Of a stretch of 64,000 bases of DNA, positions 20,634 through 32,362 are shown piece by piece; within the stretch, counting starts at the first letter, position 1, and each line of letters starts with the position of its first letter. Source of the stretch: Acarospora socialis (Eukaryota > Ascomycota > Lecanoromycetes > Acarosporales > Acarosporaceae). Location: NCBI GenBank assembly GCA_025617375.2, contig JAMYGW020000007.1:1054001-1118000 (forward strand), written 5' to 3'. A model generated the notes under the pieces. The model saw nothing but the letters and a program-made list of their open reading frames with translations. It had not been told where the DNA came from and searched no databases. The translations under genes were made by a program, and so were the position numbers.

Positions 20634-23600
20634 ATGGCTGCGGTAGCAATCGACGTCCCTTACCTCTCGGCCTTCTATTCAATATCTCAGGCAACGCTCA
20701 CCACTTTGAGGGAGGCACCGACAATCGAGCTTGTCAACAATCTGCTGGTGCAAATCGAGGCTAAAGCACGCGAAGACGACGAAGTCAAAGCAGAAAAGCT
20801 CCGCCTGGAAGTCGAGCTGGAAAATGCAGTCCGAAGTGGACAGTCAAAGGCGCGGGTTCTGAAAAGCTCCGTTGATAAAGGTCTCAAGGAGATCGAAGAC
20901 CTGAGATCAAAACTGAAAGCAGAAGGTAAGCAAAGCTATGGTACCTCTCTATTCGTGTTTAAAGCTGATGATTTTGGCTATCAGAGGACAGCCGATTAGC
21001 TTTAGAGACCGAGTTGCAAACTTTCAAGTCGACTTCCTCGACTTCAGTCTCTGAAGTAACCCAACTCCGATCCCGAATCAGCTCTCTAGAGTCAGCAAAT
21101 CGTGATACTGTGTCACTACTTGAGGCGAAGTCTACGGCTCACGACAGATTGGCCGAAGAGCTATCGACTCAGCACCGGAAAACCTTAGATCTACGACGTG
21201 AAGTCTCGGAATTCGAACAATCGTTACAACAAGCCAACTCAGCGTCCACGACTGCGAAATATCGTGAACAAAGTCTCCAACAAGAGATTGATTCGTTGAA
21301 GAGGAGTAATGATTGGTACGAGACGGAGTTAAAGACCAAGTCTACGGAATATCTCAAATACCGTAAAGAGAAAGGCTCTCGCATAGTGGAGCTCCAGCGT
21401 CAGAATGAGGACGCCAATTCCAACATCGAGGCTCTCAAGCGTACCGAGAGCACACTCCGTAACAGGCTCGAAGAGATCAGTCAAAAGGCTGATGACGCAT
21501 TCGGCAGAATCCAACAAATGCAAGAGGATGCGGCCAAGACTGAAGAAGCATTCCGAGTCGAGCTCGACAGTGCGAACCGCTTGGCGGAGCTACAGAAAGC
21601 GTCGGCCGATACAGCGAAACAGCGCATGCTGGACCTTCAGTCTTCGTTGGAGCAAACAAGAACAGAAGCTGCCGACGAAATAGGCCAGATTCGTGCCGAA
21701 ATGGAGACTGAGCACACGGACAGAGAGGCCGCAGAGAGAAGAGTCTTGGAGTTAGAAGTCCAGGTCGAACGTCTCGAAGCCGACCTAACGAACAATGCTT
21801 CCATGCCAGCTACACCGCACCGTGGCATTAACGGCACAAGCACAGGTACACCGGGCCGCGTTGGATCTCCCTTCTCGTCCAGTACTTCCCGTATGAAGGG
21901 AAGTCTTAGTTTCACGCAAATGTACAGCGAATACACCACTGCTAAAGCTGAACTTGAGGCCGAGAGACGTCGAAATGATAAGCTGAGTGGTACGATCGAC
22001 GAAATGATTCAGGATTTGGAATCCAGGCAACCGGAAATCGAGGACCTTCGTGCCGACCATAACCGACTCGAATCGGAAATTGTCGAGATGTCTAAAATTG
22101 CCGACGAGGTTGGTAAGGAAAGAGATCAACTAAGGAAAGACTCCAGAAAGTGGGAAGGTCAAGTTCAGGGCTTAACAAAGGAGGGCGAGGTTCTTCGGCA
22201 ACAGCTTCGTGACCTAAGTGCACAGATCAAGGTCCTTCTCATGGAAGTTCATACACGTGAGCAAGGTAGCCAAGGCCTGAGCACCACTGATCAGATGATG
22301 ATGGACCGACTCGCTCGAGGTGAAGTCGATGATGATGCGCTGGATGGCATGACAGATACGGACCGCTTTATTAGCAACCATCTTACTACATTTAAGGATG
22401 TCCGAGAACTTCAGGAGCAAAACACAAAGCTACTGAGGCTTACAAGAGAGCTTGGGCAAAAGATGGAAGGGGAGGAGGCTCGCGCCAAAGAGTCTCAGCA
22501 AGCTCAGGACCGGGAAGAATTAGAGTCTTTGAGGGAGAAGGTGGGGAGGTATAGAGATGAGATGAAGTCTATGATCACACAATCTCAAAGCTTTATCCGA
22601 GAGAGGGATATGTTCCGTCGCATGCTTTCCCATCGTGGACAGTTGCCACCGGGAACAGATCTCACCTCCGTCTTTGGGCAGTCTGTGGATAGTGGTGCGA
22701 CTCCTCGTACGCCTCCACCTGGTGGAGTCCTGAATAGTATCGAACAGCCTCCAGGCTCCAAAGATTCTGTGGACTACCTGAAGCTTCTGAAGGAAATGCA
22801 GGCACACTTCGATTCTTACCGCTCGGAGGCGGCCGCGGATCGTTCCGCTGTGAAGCAACAGCTCGATAACCTTGCGAAGAAAAACGGCGAACTGCAGGCG
22901 GAGACCGCAAGGAGCAACAGCCAACTCATTCTAGCGCAGGAGCGTTACGAGATGCTCCAAGCCAACTATGCAATGCTGAAGAGCGAGAACCAAGAGCTCC
23001 AACGCCGATCTCAAGGTCTAGCAGAGAACGCAGCAAAGCAGGACCTTCGCACACAACAAGTGGCCGAAGACCTTGTGGAAGCGAAAGGCATGCTGGAGAG
23101 TATGCGAAATGAGAGCGCAAACTTGAAAGCGGAGAAAGAGTTCTGGAAGAGTGTTGAAAAGCGGCTTACGGAGGAGAACGAGAACCTTTCGAACGAGAAA
23201 GCCCGGCTGAACACCCTAAATGCCAACCTCCAAAACCTGATCAACGAGCGTGAACATTCAGACTCTGAAATTCGCCGAAGATTGCAAACCCAGGTTGAAT
23301 CATTGGAGTCTGAGCTCCAGAACACCAAGCGGAAATTAGACTCTGAGATCGAGGACGGCAAAAAATCTGTCCTTCGGTGGGAGTACGAACATCAGCAAAG
23401 CCAGAAAAGGATTGATGATCTAGTCGCTAGCCTGGGATCTGTCCGCGAAGAGCTTGTTGCGGCAAAGATCACTCGGGACCATTTGCAGGCCAGGGTTAAT
23501 GAGTTGGCGGTTGAGGCGCAGAGTGCCGAAGAACGAGTGCAGGTACTCCAGGCTAGACCTACACCACGACAACCAGCTACTGCAACAGATTCAGCGGAGA

Positions 23601-26600
23601 ACGGGATCTCAGACAACGCTGGGGCTGATGTCTCCAGGGAACAGGAACTTGCGGTCGAAGTATCTGAGCTGAAACGTGATCTCCAACTCGCAAAGGGAGA
23701 GCTCGAGAGTGCCAAAGCTCAAATCGAACAATATAAGGCCATCAGCCAGTCAACCGAGGAGGAGCTTGGGAATTTGAATGAAACTCAAGAGCAGTACCGT
23801 GTCGAGATGGATCGCGTTCTTGAGGAGAAGGAGAACAAGATACACGATCTCGAACACCGCCTCGAAGACGTCTCTTCTGAGCTTTCCTCTACGAATTCCC
23901 AGCTTAGTAACCTGCGCGATGAGCAAAGCGAAGCATCGCGGCATCTTGAAGAACAGAAGTCCACTTTTGAAGCCGAAATCGCCAGGCTTAAGGACGAGGA
24001 TGAGCGCCATGCCGCTGCGGCACACTTCCACCAGGAAGATCTTAAAGTTCAAGCTGAAATCGCCCAGCAGGCCCAGCAAAACTACGAAAATGAATTGGTG
24101 AAACATGCCGAAGCTGCTAAAGCCTTACAAAAAGTTCGCACCGAGTACAACCAGCTGAAACTCGACGTCGTTGAACTTCGTACAGAAGCTGAAACTGCAA
24201 AGGCGAACCTCGTTCAGAACGAGGAGAGCTGGACTGAGAGGAAGGAGCGGTTTGAGAGGGAGTTGGCGGATATGCGCACTCGGAGAGAAGAAGTCAACGC
24301 ACAGAATAAACTACTTCATCAACAGCTCGAAAACGTCTCGGGCCAAATCTTTGCGTTGCAACAGAAGCGAGCACAGCACCTTGACGATACCGACACTCCG
24401 ACGTCTCCAACCTCAGGCCTAGACAACCTACAAGAGGTGATCAGATATTTACGGCGTGAAAAAGAGATTGTTGATGTACAATACGAACTTTCGGTACAAG
24501 AGGCCAAGCGACTAAAACAGCAACTCGATTATGCTCAATCCCAGCTGGATGAAACCAGACTGAAGCTGGACCAACAACGTCGTGCACAAGGAGAGAGTGA
24601 GAGAAGTACACTCAATCACAACAAACTTATGGAGACTATCAATGAGCTCAACCTATTTCGTGAAAGCAGCGTCACTCTGCGCAACGAAGCCAGACAAGCC
24701 CAGACTTCGCTCGCAGAGAAGACCAAGCGAGTCGAAGAACTCCTCGAAGAGATACAGCCCCTACAAACGAAAGTCCGAGAGTTAGAAAACCAAAGGGAGA
24801 TCCAAGAAGGAGAGATGCGACTTCTACAAGAGGACCGTGACCGGTGGCAACAACGGACGCAAAACATATTGCAGAAATACGACCGCGTTGACCCCGCGGA
24901 AATGGACTCGCTGAAGGAGCAAATTGCCACCTTACAAAAGGAACGCGAGGTGCTTGAAGCTGCAAAACAGCCTCTGCAAGAACAAGTCGACAGCTTTCCA
25001 GAGCGATTGAAGCAAGTTGACGCAGAAGCTAGCCAGAGGACTAAGGAGCGACTCGGTAATCAGTTCAAAGCCAGGTCCAAAGAGCTTTCGGCGAAGGCCA
25101 ACGAAAAGAACGCTGCTTTGCAGGCTGCAGTAAAAGAAAAGGATGAGCTTCAGCAGCAATTGAGTAGTCTTACCAGCGAACTTGATGCAGCAAAAGCGGA
25201 ACGGGACGAAGCCATAGCCAGAGCAGCGTCGAGTAGATCACCGCAACAGGCGCAGGCGCACGAGTCTACATCGTCGAATGGTATCGAAGAAGGCCAGGTC
25301 GACGAGCACCGAGGCAATGGCTACTCGGACGAAGACATGAAAGCCCTTGAAGAAAAGCTCAAGGCAGCCGAAGTACGAGCGGAGACTGAATTCAACAGGG
25401 CGGAGAGTGTTCAGAGCGAGCTATCTTTATGCTGGTCGCGTATTACGGAGCTGGAGCAGAAAGTTGTAAGTTCCTTCCAGAGCTCTTTTCTGCCAAAGCT
25501 CTACTAACACCGGCTAGGAGGAGTTGCAGAAAAGCCTCGACGAAACTACTAGTCAACTACTGCAGCTCCGGGCCGAACAAGAACAACCCACTCAGATGCA
25601 CGACGCTGAATCGCAAGAATATTTAGAACATGTCATGCAGCAACTTAGCCAAGCGCGACTGGAAGTCGAGCGACTCAAAGGCGATGCGAATATTAAGGCT
25701 TCCATAACTAATGGTTCAACTGAGAATGGCTCGAAATCGGTTGCAGAGCAGGTCACGGAACAAGTCGACGCAATCCGCTCTGAGCTTGAGACTCGACACT
25801 TGGAGAGAGTCCAGCAGGTAGAGAATCAGTTCAAGCACAGGGCGGACCAGATGAAACAGCAACTGAGTAAGAAGCTCATTGAAGGCAGGGAGGCATACAA
25901 GCAAGCAATTGCGGCCGAGCATAAAGCTGCATTAGACAACCTGACAGAGGAGCACCAAACAGAAGTGGAGCGCCTGAAAGCTCAGCACCGAGAGGAACTA
26001 GAAGTCCTTAGACAGAACGAGGAGACTAGATTTGAACAATTTAAGGAGACATGGCTTGCCGAGCATGCCACTTCCGACAACGCAGCAAAAGGCGTTGTCA
26101 AGAACGAACCTTACACATCGCAGCAAGACTGGACACCGACCGAGTCCCAAGTCAAGGAACTCGTGGCGAACAATCCAACAATAAAAGCTATTCTGTCGAG
26201 GAATATCAAAACCAAGCTTGATCAGGAACGGGCGTCTATCACGGCAAGGATTGAAGAGGAACAGCAGAAGCTTGCCGGAGAAACCATTGATGAACTTCAA
26301 AAGAAAGCAAGCAAAGCTCGCGAAGATGCCGTGCAAATGGAGGCCAAAAGGCACAGTGTGAAGCTCAGCATGACTGAGAACCGGGCACGGGCAGCAATGG
26401 CCAAAATCGAGGTGGTGCAAAAAGCTGCTGAAGAGACTCCCCAACGGCCCGTGGGTGAAGTCTGGGCCATCGCGAAGGATGTTAAACCGGCGCCGGTCGT
26501 TCCTCCTCAACCACAAGGTGGAGTACAAGCTCCAGCTGCTCCACAAGCCAGTACATTTGGACAGCCAACACCACTCTCAGGTTTAATTCAAGGCCAGCCG

Positions 26601-27284
26601 ACCATACCCAATAGGCTATCATCACTCCCACAGGCTCAAACAAGGCCTCTTTCGGCAGGTAGCATGCAGCAGCGTGCTTTCAGTAACTCCTCTTCCAGCT
26701 TTGCATTTCAAGGTCAACCACTATCGTCACCGACATCAAATCCTAACACATCTACGAATTCACAACAGTCTTCACCATTCCTGCAATCCATCCCAGACCT
26801 GCCTGCTAAGCCGCCTCAAGCACAACCGTCAAACCAACCTAATGCAGGCCTTGCTGCAAACCGTACGCTCCAGTCTGGTATACCGAGAGGAGGTGTACAA
26901 GCCATGAGAGGTGCGCGTGGCGGTAGAGGAAGCCAGGCGCAAAACCAGTTCAACCAGCCCTCGCAACTGCCACAGGCGCAGAACCAGGACCGGCCACAAA
27001 TTCAACCTAACAACACTAGAGGAACCGGTATTCCACGCGGATCTGCGATCCCAGGACCTACACGGGGTCGAGGGGCGCAAGCTAGAGGAGCGTCACAAGA
27101 AGTCCAGACGAGCAGTCTGCCTGAAGTGCAGAACCAAGCTCAGAGAAGCCCGGGGAGTGGAAGAGGAACTATGAATGCCGCCGCTAGGCAGTTCATCCCG
27201 CAGGGAAATAAGCGGGGTCGGGAGGAGGGCCAAGATGGTTCGGAGATCGCTAATGGCAAGAGGTTCAAGAATGATGGGAGTTGA
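20634..27284 (+). CDS. MLP1: Nuclear pore basket protein, Mlp1/TPR type
   Basis: Three exons: 20634-20925, 20985-25465, 25518-27284, in phase, 2,179 residues. The ATG at 20634 gives MAAVAIDVPYLSAFYS. Residues from about 40 to roughly 1,700 form an almost unbroken heptad-rich coiled coil rich in Glu, Lys, Gln and Leu. Its few breaks are Pro/Gly/Ser-rich, for example PGRVGSPFSSSTSRMKGS near residue 380. The C-terminal tail (about the last 330 residues) is Pro/Gln/Ser-rich with RGARGGRGSQ and other RG clusters, and ends with the basic GNKRGREEGQ and NGKRFKNDGS, likely nuclear localisation signals. This matches Tpr/Mlp proteins that build the nuclear basket and act in mRNA export quality control and spindle checkpoint anchoring. 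Myosin-like or golgin coiled coils are alternatives, but the tail and size favour Mlp1/TPR. Confidence 0.92.
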
Positions 27285-27941
27285 AGGTCCTTTATGGTTT
27301 CGAGGAAGGAAGCCACTGCCTCTGCCGATATGTTGCAGCAACAAATCGGTTGGCTGCAAGCATCAAGGCTTCTTCTTGCGTTAGGATATCGGCGTGCTGG
27401 TTACTTTCAGGGTACCATGGCTGAGAGTGCTAGGCGGCTCTTTATCGGTTTTATCGGAGTATGCCTTTCGGTCGGTAGCATTAACAGATGGCGTTCCTGC
27501 TGTACTCCACCTATACACGTTCTTGCGACGGCTTTTCGTTTTATGTACATTTACTAAGTAGTCGCTGCCCGCAGGCCATAGCAATCAGAAATTTAATAAA
27601 AATACAATATGATATTTTTTCATTCGTTTCTGTAACAAGATTGGGACTAGGCACGTCATACGTACTCGTATACCTCAGGCCAAACGCATACTAGGGTTAG
27701 CCCTAACTGGCCACAGTAACGCGAAGTCTCACAGCAGGATCACGATCTGTCCCTATGTGACAAACACAGTCACTCAATAGTGTGCTCTATGTCACGTTCC
27801 AGAGTACACCGTAATACCAGTCTCAAGAAATAAGACACCAGCAACAAGATGTTCATGTGAAAGCTCAAGTTGGGTATACCCGCTCGCTCCGCATCACCAG
27901 AAATCGCCTCAGCACTTCATCCCTCAAACGATATAATCCGC
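27285..27941. other. Intergenic, convergent 3' flanks
   Basis: A fairly AT-rich stretch (near 27590-27640) between the nuclear pore gene and the convergent dynactin subunit gene. No gene seen. Confidence 0.6.
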
Positions 27942-28717
27942 TCACTGACCCCTCGTCACAACGCTCGGAACTAACCCCCTCAGAACCTCAACATGCCTCT
28001 CCCCCACCCTCATCCTTGCCTTCGCGAACCCAGACTTATCGACCCTCCTCCTCTGCGCATTTCCCGCGCCGTAGACAACCGTATAATCCGTAACAATGTC
28101 GTAGGGCGCAATACACGTCAGAGGGCCGAGCTTGCAGTGCTGTTTATATACTCCTGTCAGACCACAGTCCTACGAAAGAGGCTGCGGAAAGAGGGACAAG
28201 ATACCTTGCCAACAACGCACCCCCTCCCCACCCGCGCCCCCACCTCCACCACCGTCCCCTCGCCCACCTCGCGCGCCTCCACTATCGCGCCAGACTCGAT
28301 CACCACGCCTCTTCCTAACCGCACGCCTTCGCCTTCACCTGCACTGTCCGCCTGTCCCGGTGCTTGTTCCACTCCCCCAATCGAGCTCGTCGCAGCGCTC
28401 AGGATCCCGACGCTGGCGCGCTCACAGACGACGCACCCCTCGCCGATCTCGACGGCGCCGTGCGTGGAGACGAGTTTTGCGCGTGGGTGGATGATTGTAA
28501 GGGCGGCGAGCGTGATGGGGTGCGTGCCGGTTAGGGAGGAGGTGTCGGCGATGGTGGTGGTGGGGGAGGTGTGGAGGGGGGTTTTCCTGGAGGTGGGTGG
28601 AGACTGTGTGGTTTGGGAGGGATGTTGGTGGGGGTGGGGTTGAGAGTGGGACGAGGGGCGGCGTTTAGTGGGCTGTGGGCGCGAGGGGGGGTTGGTGGTT
28701 GGGGTTTGGGTGGACAT
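27942..28717 (-). CDS. Dynactin subunit with left-handed beta-helix (p27/DCTN6-like)
   Basis: Two exons: 28717-28205 and 28139-27942, in phase, 236 residues. The first 50 or so residues are a Pro/Thr/Ser/His-rich low-complexity leader. Then come imperfect hexapeptide repeats of a left-handed beta helix: IADTSSLTGTHPITLAAL, TIIHPRAKLVSTHGAVEIG, VIESGAIVEAREVGEGTVV and VGARVGRGCVVGKHCKLG, followed by PLTCIAPYDIVTDYTVVYG. That last segment, with GNAQRRR after it, is characteristic of the p27 pointed-end subunit of dynactin, the dynein cofactor. A Gly/Glu-rich insert (about 115-135) interrupts the helix. The start ATG at 28717 was preferred because the frame upstream lacks similarity to the family. 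Confidence 0.85.
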
Positions 28718-29241
28718 GGTGGTTGGTTTGGAGGCGGCGTGAAAACATGCAGGAGACGTTATTGTGCTGTTTGATGCGGAGTTTGGCGCATGGCTGTTGG
28801 TTGAACTTCGGCGGATATCTAGTTTCACCCCTGGGTCGAAGCTGCCGTTAATCCACCCCTGTAGTTCTACCGTTCCAGGTCGTATTTGACCTGGAATTCT
28901 ACCCGTTACACTGCATATCCAGGTGTTGTCGCCTAAACTCATACCTACACCCATGCCTAAACTCTTCTCATATCAACTCTGAACTCAAGTCCGAAGATGA
29001 GTTCAGGCACGAATGTAGGCATCAGTTTAGGCACAGGTTTACGTATGAGTTTATGGGTCGGTTTAGGTGTGCGGTTAGGCTTTGGTTTAGGTACATAGGG
29101 CCCGAACAAGAGTTGCAAATGGGTAAGGCTAGACACGTGGCGGAGAGACGAGAAAGAGCTCGAATTGGGATTTGAATCAGAAAGGAATCGCGGAGTGGAT
29201 GATGACTCAAGACATTCACCGGTATAACCTGCAAGGTTAAA
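28718..29241. other. Intergenic with inverted-repeat tract
   Basis: Upstream region of the dynactin subunit gene, then a tract of GTTTAGG-containing repeats with a hairpin-forming inverted repeat (listed separately). No gene supported. Confidence 0.55.
28930..29033. repeat. Imperfect inverted repeat with 35-bp arms
   Basis: The arm at 28930-28964 and the arm at 28999-29033 are reverse complements at about 28 of 35 positions, with a 34-bp loop. Most differences are transitions. Both arms carry GAGTTTAGGC/TGTAGG-type units, and degenerate copies of the same unit (ATGAGTTTATGG, CGGTTTAGGTG, TGGTTTAGGTAC) continue to about 29095. Confidence 0.7.
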
Positions 29242-29505
29242 CTATTTGTATGCCAGCCCACTGAAACAGCCGTCAAACGAGATTTGCGACTCCACAGGAC
29301 TAACTGGCGACCTGAAGGAAAACACTACTTGTCTTTCTATCATGTGATTAACATTTGCCCAGCTAAAGGTGGACCCTAGACTAAGCCTGCAACCAACCCT
29401 GGCTGCTTCCACAGGTCCTACTGAAACTTCCTTGAGCACCATATCCTGTAATTCGACAGGGAGGTTGTGTATGGGCGTGACCAGAGAGCTGGATGGCACA
29501 GCCAT
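29242..29505 (-). CDS. Short F-box-like protein (87 aa)
   Basis: An ATG-started frame of 87 residues with an LPxEL opening typical of fungal F-box-like domains: HNLPVELQDMVLKEVSVG near residue 14. SFDGCFSGLAYK lies at the C-terminus. It is shorter than normal F-box proteins and has no obvious substrate-binding region. It may be an isolated fragment or a member of an ascomycete paralogous family. Its ATG sits only 9 bp beyond the stop codon of the next minus-strand reading frame. That spacing is unusual for separate fungal genes and suggests the two were once joined or arranged as neighbours in a decaying array. Confidence 0.4.
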   Translation of the reverse strand: MAVPSSSLVTPIHNLPVELQDMVLKEVSVGPVEAARVGCRLSLGSTFSWANVNHMIERQVVFSFRSPVSPVESQISFDGCFSGLAYK

Positions 29506-29514
29506 GAGGAGATA

Positions 29515-30449
29515 TTATATAGCCCTTTGAGAGGGACTTTCAACACCGTTGAACAAAGGCTCCGGTTTTGTGTATCTGGGAAACTCTGTGCCGATCAAAC
29601 TGAGTCTGTACAAAAAGACATCTCGTACTGATAGAACAAGATAAGTGACGCTGTCACCTGATACACCGGGAGTAAGTTTTAACCCATGCTGCACCTGCCT
29701 CGGCTCGAAATCCTTTCGGATAGCGGCAAGACAGTAGGAAAGGTGTTGACAGAGAACAATGGATATACCACCAAGGTGAATGATGTATGTGGGGTAGGAG
29801 TCCCACCGCGGGAGGTCCTCCAACGCCACCGTCAACCCAATTCTGTATTGTCGCGGATAAGTTACTTCGATGACCTGAAAGTCAAGCGTGACGATACGAA
29901 GAATTCCACGAGCAAGTCTCCGGAATGTGGAGTCATTGTAGCGACTCCGTAAGACGTGTCTCCACTGATATGAGAAGTCCGCTAACATTGGGCTGACATA
30001 CGCTACGTGTCGCTCTGATGCCTCGCATTCCGGAATCCACGTGGGCTTCGGAAAGTACTGGTCTAGGCTGTATCTTGTTAAAGGAGGAGGGTCGTAAGGC
30101 TCAAGATCAACAATAGAGACAGGACCTTGACGAAGATTGTGGACGGTATCCTTCGGTTCGGATCTTTCTTATGGAGTCGAAGGATATCGTTATCAAGATC
30201 GATCATCCACACGGCGGACACAAGACATTCTCTGTGGTCACCGAAGGGATTGGCGATATCGTCTTGTTGATGCCATTCATATGTGCTGTTCCTATATAAA
30301 GCCTGAAATGACAACTCTACTTCAATTAGTATGCATAAACGGTAAAACCAGTCTTAGCATACCTTGGGGTATGTCAGGTAGATGCCGGCGAAACAGTTCT
30401 AGCATTGCATCGTTGTTCTCAGTGCGGCAATCAGTGTAATAGACAGTGC
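29515..30449 (-). pseudogene. Frameshifted gene of unknown family
   Basis: Coding-like exons are seen at 30449-30363 (TVYYTDCRTENNDAMLELF, then RRHLPDIPQ) and from 30316 (SFQALYRNSTYEWHQQDD, then SAVWMIDLDNDILRLHKK). The GTATGC donor and TAG acceptor between them keep the frame. Near 30161-30172, in AAGAAAGATCC, the coding signal moves to another frame. There DLEPYDPPPLTRYSLDQYF and IPECEASERHVAYVSP lead into the frame that ends at 29515. A one-base change in the A-rich run explains this best. A weak-donor intron (GTCCAC to AACAAG) would also restore phase, but it would remove the conserved-looking Pro-rich segment. A possible first exon begins at an ATG at 30864 (MLTPVDHLALLDADIVSEE). Function unknown. 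Confidence 0.45.
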
Positions 30450-31386
30450 CTGTATCTCATAAGTCACTTTTAAGTCGACACAGCCAACAGTATGCCACTG
30501 TTGTTCCAGGCAGTGTACTGTGTACCTTGCAAGCTAATATTAATGAATTGTGACGTGACACATCCAGGAGCACATTTCACCAAAGAAAGCGGTATTATGA
30601 ACACTTAAAGTACAGTAGTAGGTCACAGTCCTTGTGATAGAAGATACAGTACAAGAAACAAGCAAGTAGGGTGTGTGGTGGGATAGGAGAAGAGCTGACC
30701 AACTTGAGCTGTGCCACTCACGTGATTCTCGCGGTTTATAGATCGAGACGACTGGATAGAAATGGAAACACACAAAAGATTGAATGTCGAATGGATGGCC
30801 TTTACAGTTCTTCTGAAACAATATCGGCATCTAGAAGAGCAAGATGGTCGACTGGAGTAAGCATATTTGGGTGACGAGACAGCAACGTCTGAGCAAGTGG
30901 GTGAATAGTCGAGGGTTGAGTCTAATCTCAAGATGAGTATGGAGGAAGAGTTTACGACGTGCGTGCTGTTTACTGTTTGGTTATTTGATTTCGCTGTTGC
31001 TAAGGTTGATGCCCTAATTTAGATCGTACCAACAATTATGGTGAACGAGGAATATTTCTATATCAGGTGGTTAAATAGACAAAGGACGCTTAAACAAGGC
31101 AACTGCCACCCCCGCAACGTTTAAAAGCTATGGGTTACGAGTCGTTTGGATCACTATACTGAGCAAGTGGAGGATCCAGTTCAGTGGATGTAAGATGCTC
31201 AATTTCTACGAACAGAGATTTTTCCCTGCTTTTATACTAGCAAATACAGCTAGTTAGCCGAGAGATTTATTTCCCTCGGTTGCCTAAAAGCGAAGGAGCC
31301 TGCGAAACGACAAAAATCAAGGAGCGACAACGCAGAAACGAAAGTGCGCTCCACAACGTCGAGAATGTTACTGTACTATATGTGTC
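30450..31386. other. Intergenic or 5' part of the frameshifted gene
   Basis: May hold upstream exons of the frameshifted gene, including the ATG at 30864. The rest, up to the Fig1-like gene, shows nothing supportable. Confidence 0.4.
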
Positions 31387-32362
31387 TTATGGTGGAGGCA
31401 CTAACCGCATAGGCGGTGCGCCGGAACCGCCCGTTTTCAAGACGGCCGAGGGAGCAGAACCCGGAGATGCTCCCGATCTACACACGATAAGGGTTACGCC
31501 AAGTGTGAAGAAGAACGAAAAGACAAAATCCAGCCATTGAAGCACCTGCAGTACCAAACCACTCGTGATGATGGTCGTTGCTTGCAGCGAAGTGGTGGAG
31601 AACTGGAGTGCCGAGACTGTCTGCGTGATCGAGACGGCGGTAGCCAGAGCCAAGGCCGTCGAGCCCCAGAGCAGGCCGACTGACAGCCGTCGGAACAGAG
31701 ATTTTCTGCTCTCTGCGTTCGTATTTGTCTCTGTCTTCTTGAGGTGCCTTTTAAGAAGTGTGAGAAAGAATAGGCCGAGAAAGAACGCCGATCCGGCGGC
31801 GGCCAGCAACCATAAGAATATGTTTGTTTGGAGCGTGAATGCAAGACTGAATAGCGACCGTATGGCTGCACTCGATATTGCTACCGGAAATGTGGTGTTG
31901 CCGCTCTCGCCGTAGATCCTGTTCATGAGTTGATCCGCTGAAGTGCCAGGGGTGGAGTAGCAAGCCAAGCTGGACGGATTGCCGACACACAGACCTAGAA
32001 CAGATACAAAGTCAGCACCTACGGGCTCCGAGCGTACCGGATCCTAGGTGCATGGCGGAACCCACCAAAATAGCCAACTCGAATCTCGAATCCCAGGGGA
32101 AGAGCGCTCTGCGTTGCATTGCTGCCTTGAAGTTTCACAAGGAATATGTTAGGGACTCCCGGAGAATTGGAGATGCAGCCGGTGAGTGCGAGCCCTGCGA
32201 TTTGTGTTAGCACGCAATATCTGACGTCGGAAATCGAGGAATGCTGACCGTAAAAGAGAAGTGTAGGGGCTGCCAACAGATATGTACTGAGGCGGAGGTT
32301 GATGCTCTCTACTCAATGAAGAATCAGTATCAATTGCAAAGAAGGACGAGGAACATACTCAT
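31387..32362 (-). CDS. FIG1: Fig1-family integral membrane protein
   Basis: Secure exons are 32194-32066 and 31994-31387. Two tiny 5' exons (32362-32359 and 32269-32249) are inferred because they keep the frame and supply an ATG; the total would be 253 residues. Family marks are LTGCISNSPGVPNIFLVKL, EIRVGYFGLCVGNPSSLACY, and membrane helices TNIFLWLLAAAGSAFFLGLF, GLLWGSTALALATAVSI and LQWLDFVFSFFFTLGVTLIV. A Gly/Pro-rich cytoplasmic tail follows. Fig1 proteins support low-affinity calcium influx and membrane fusion during mating and are needed for sexual development in several moulds. The first transmembrane helix expected before the GCI..SPG motif is barely present in this model, so the true N-terminus may lie further upstream. 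Identity of the domain is well supported; the 5' end is not. Confidence 0.75.

Noticed and set aside
21637-25159. Several long minus-strand frames inside the nuclear pore gene
   Set aside because: They are antisense shadows of the coiled-coil coding sequence, rich in Leu/Ser/Phe as expected of reversed Glu/Lys codons.
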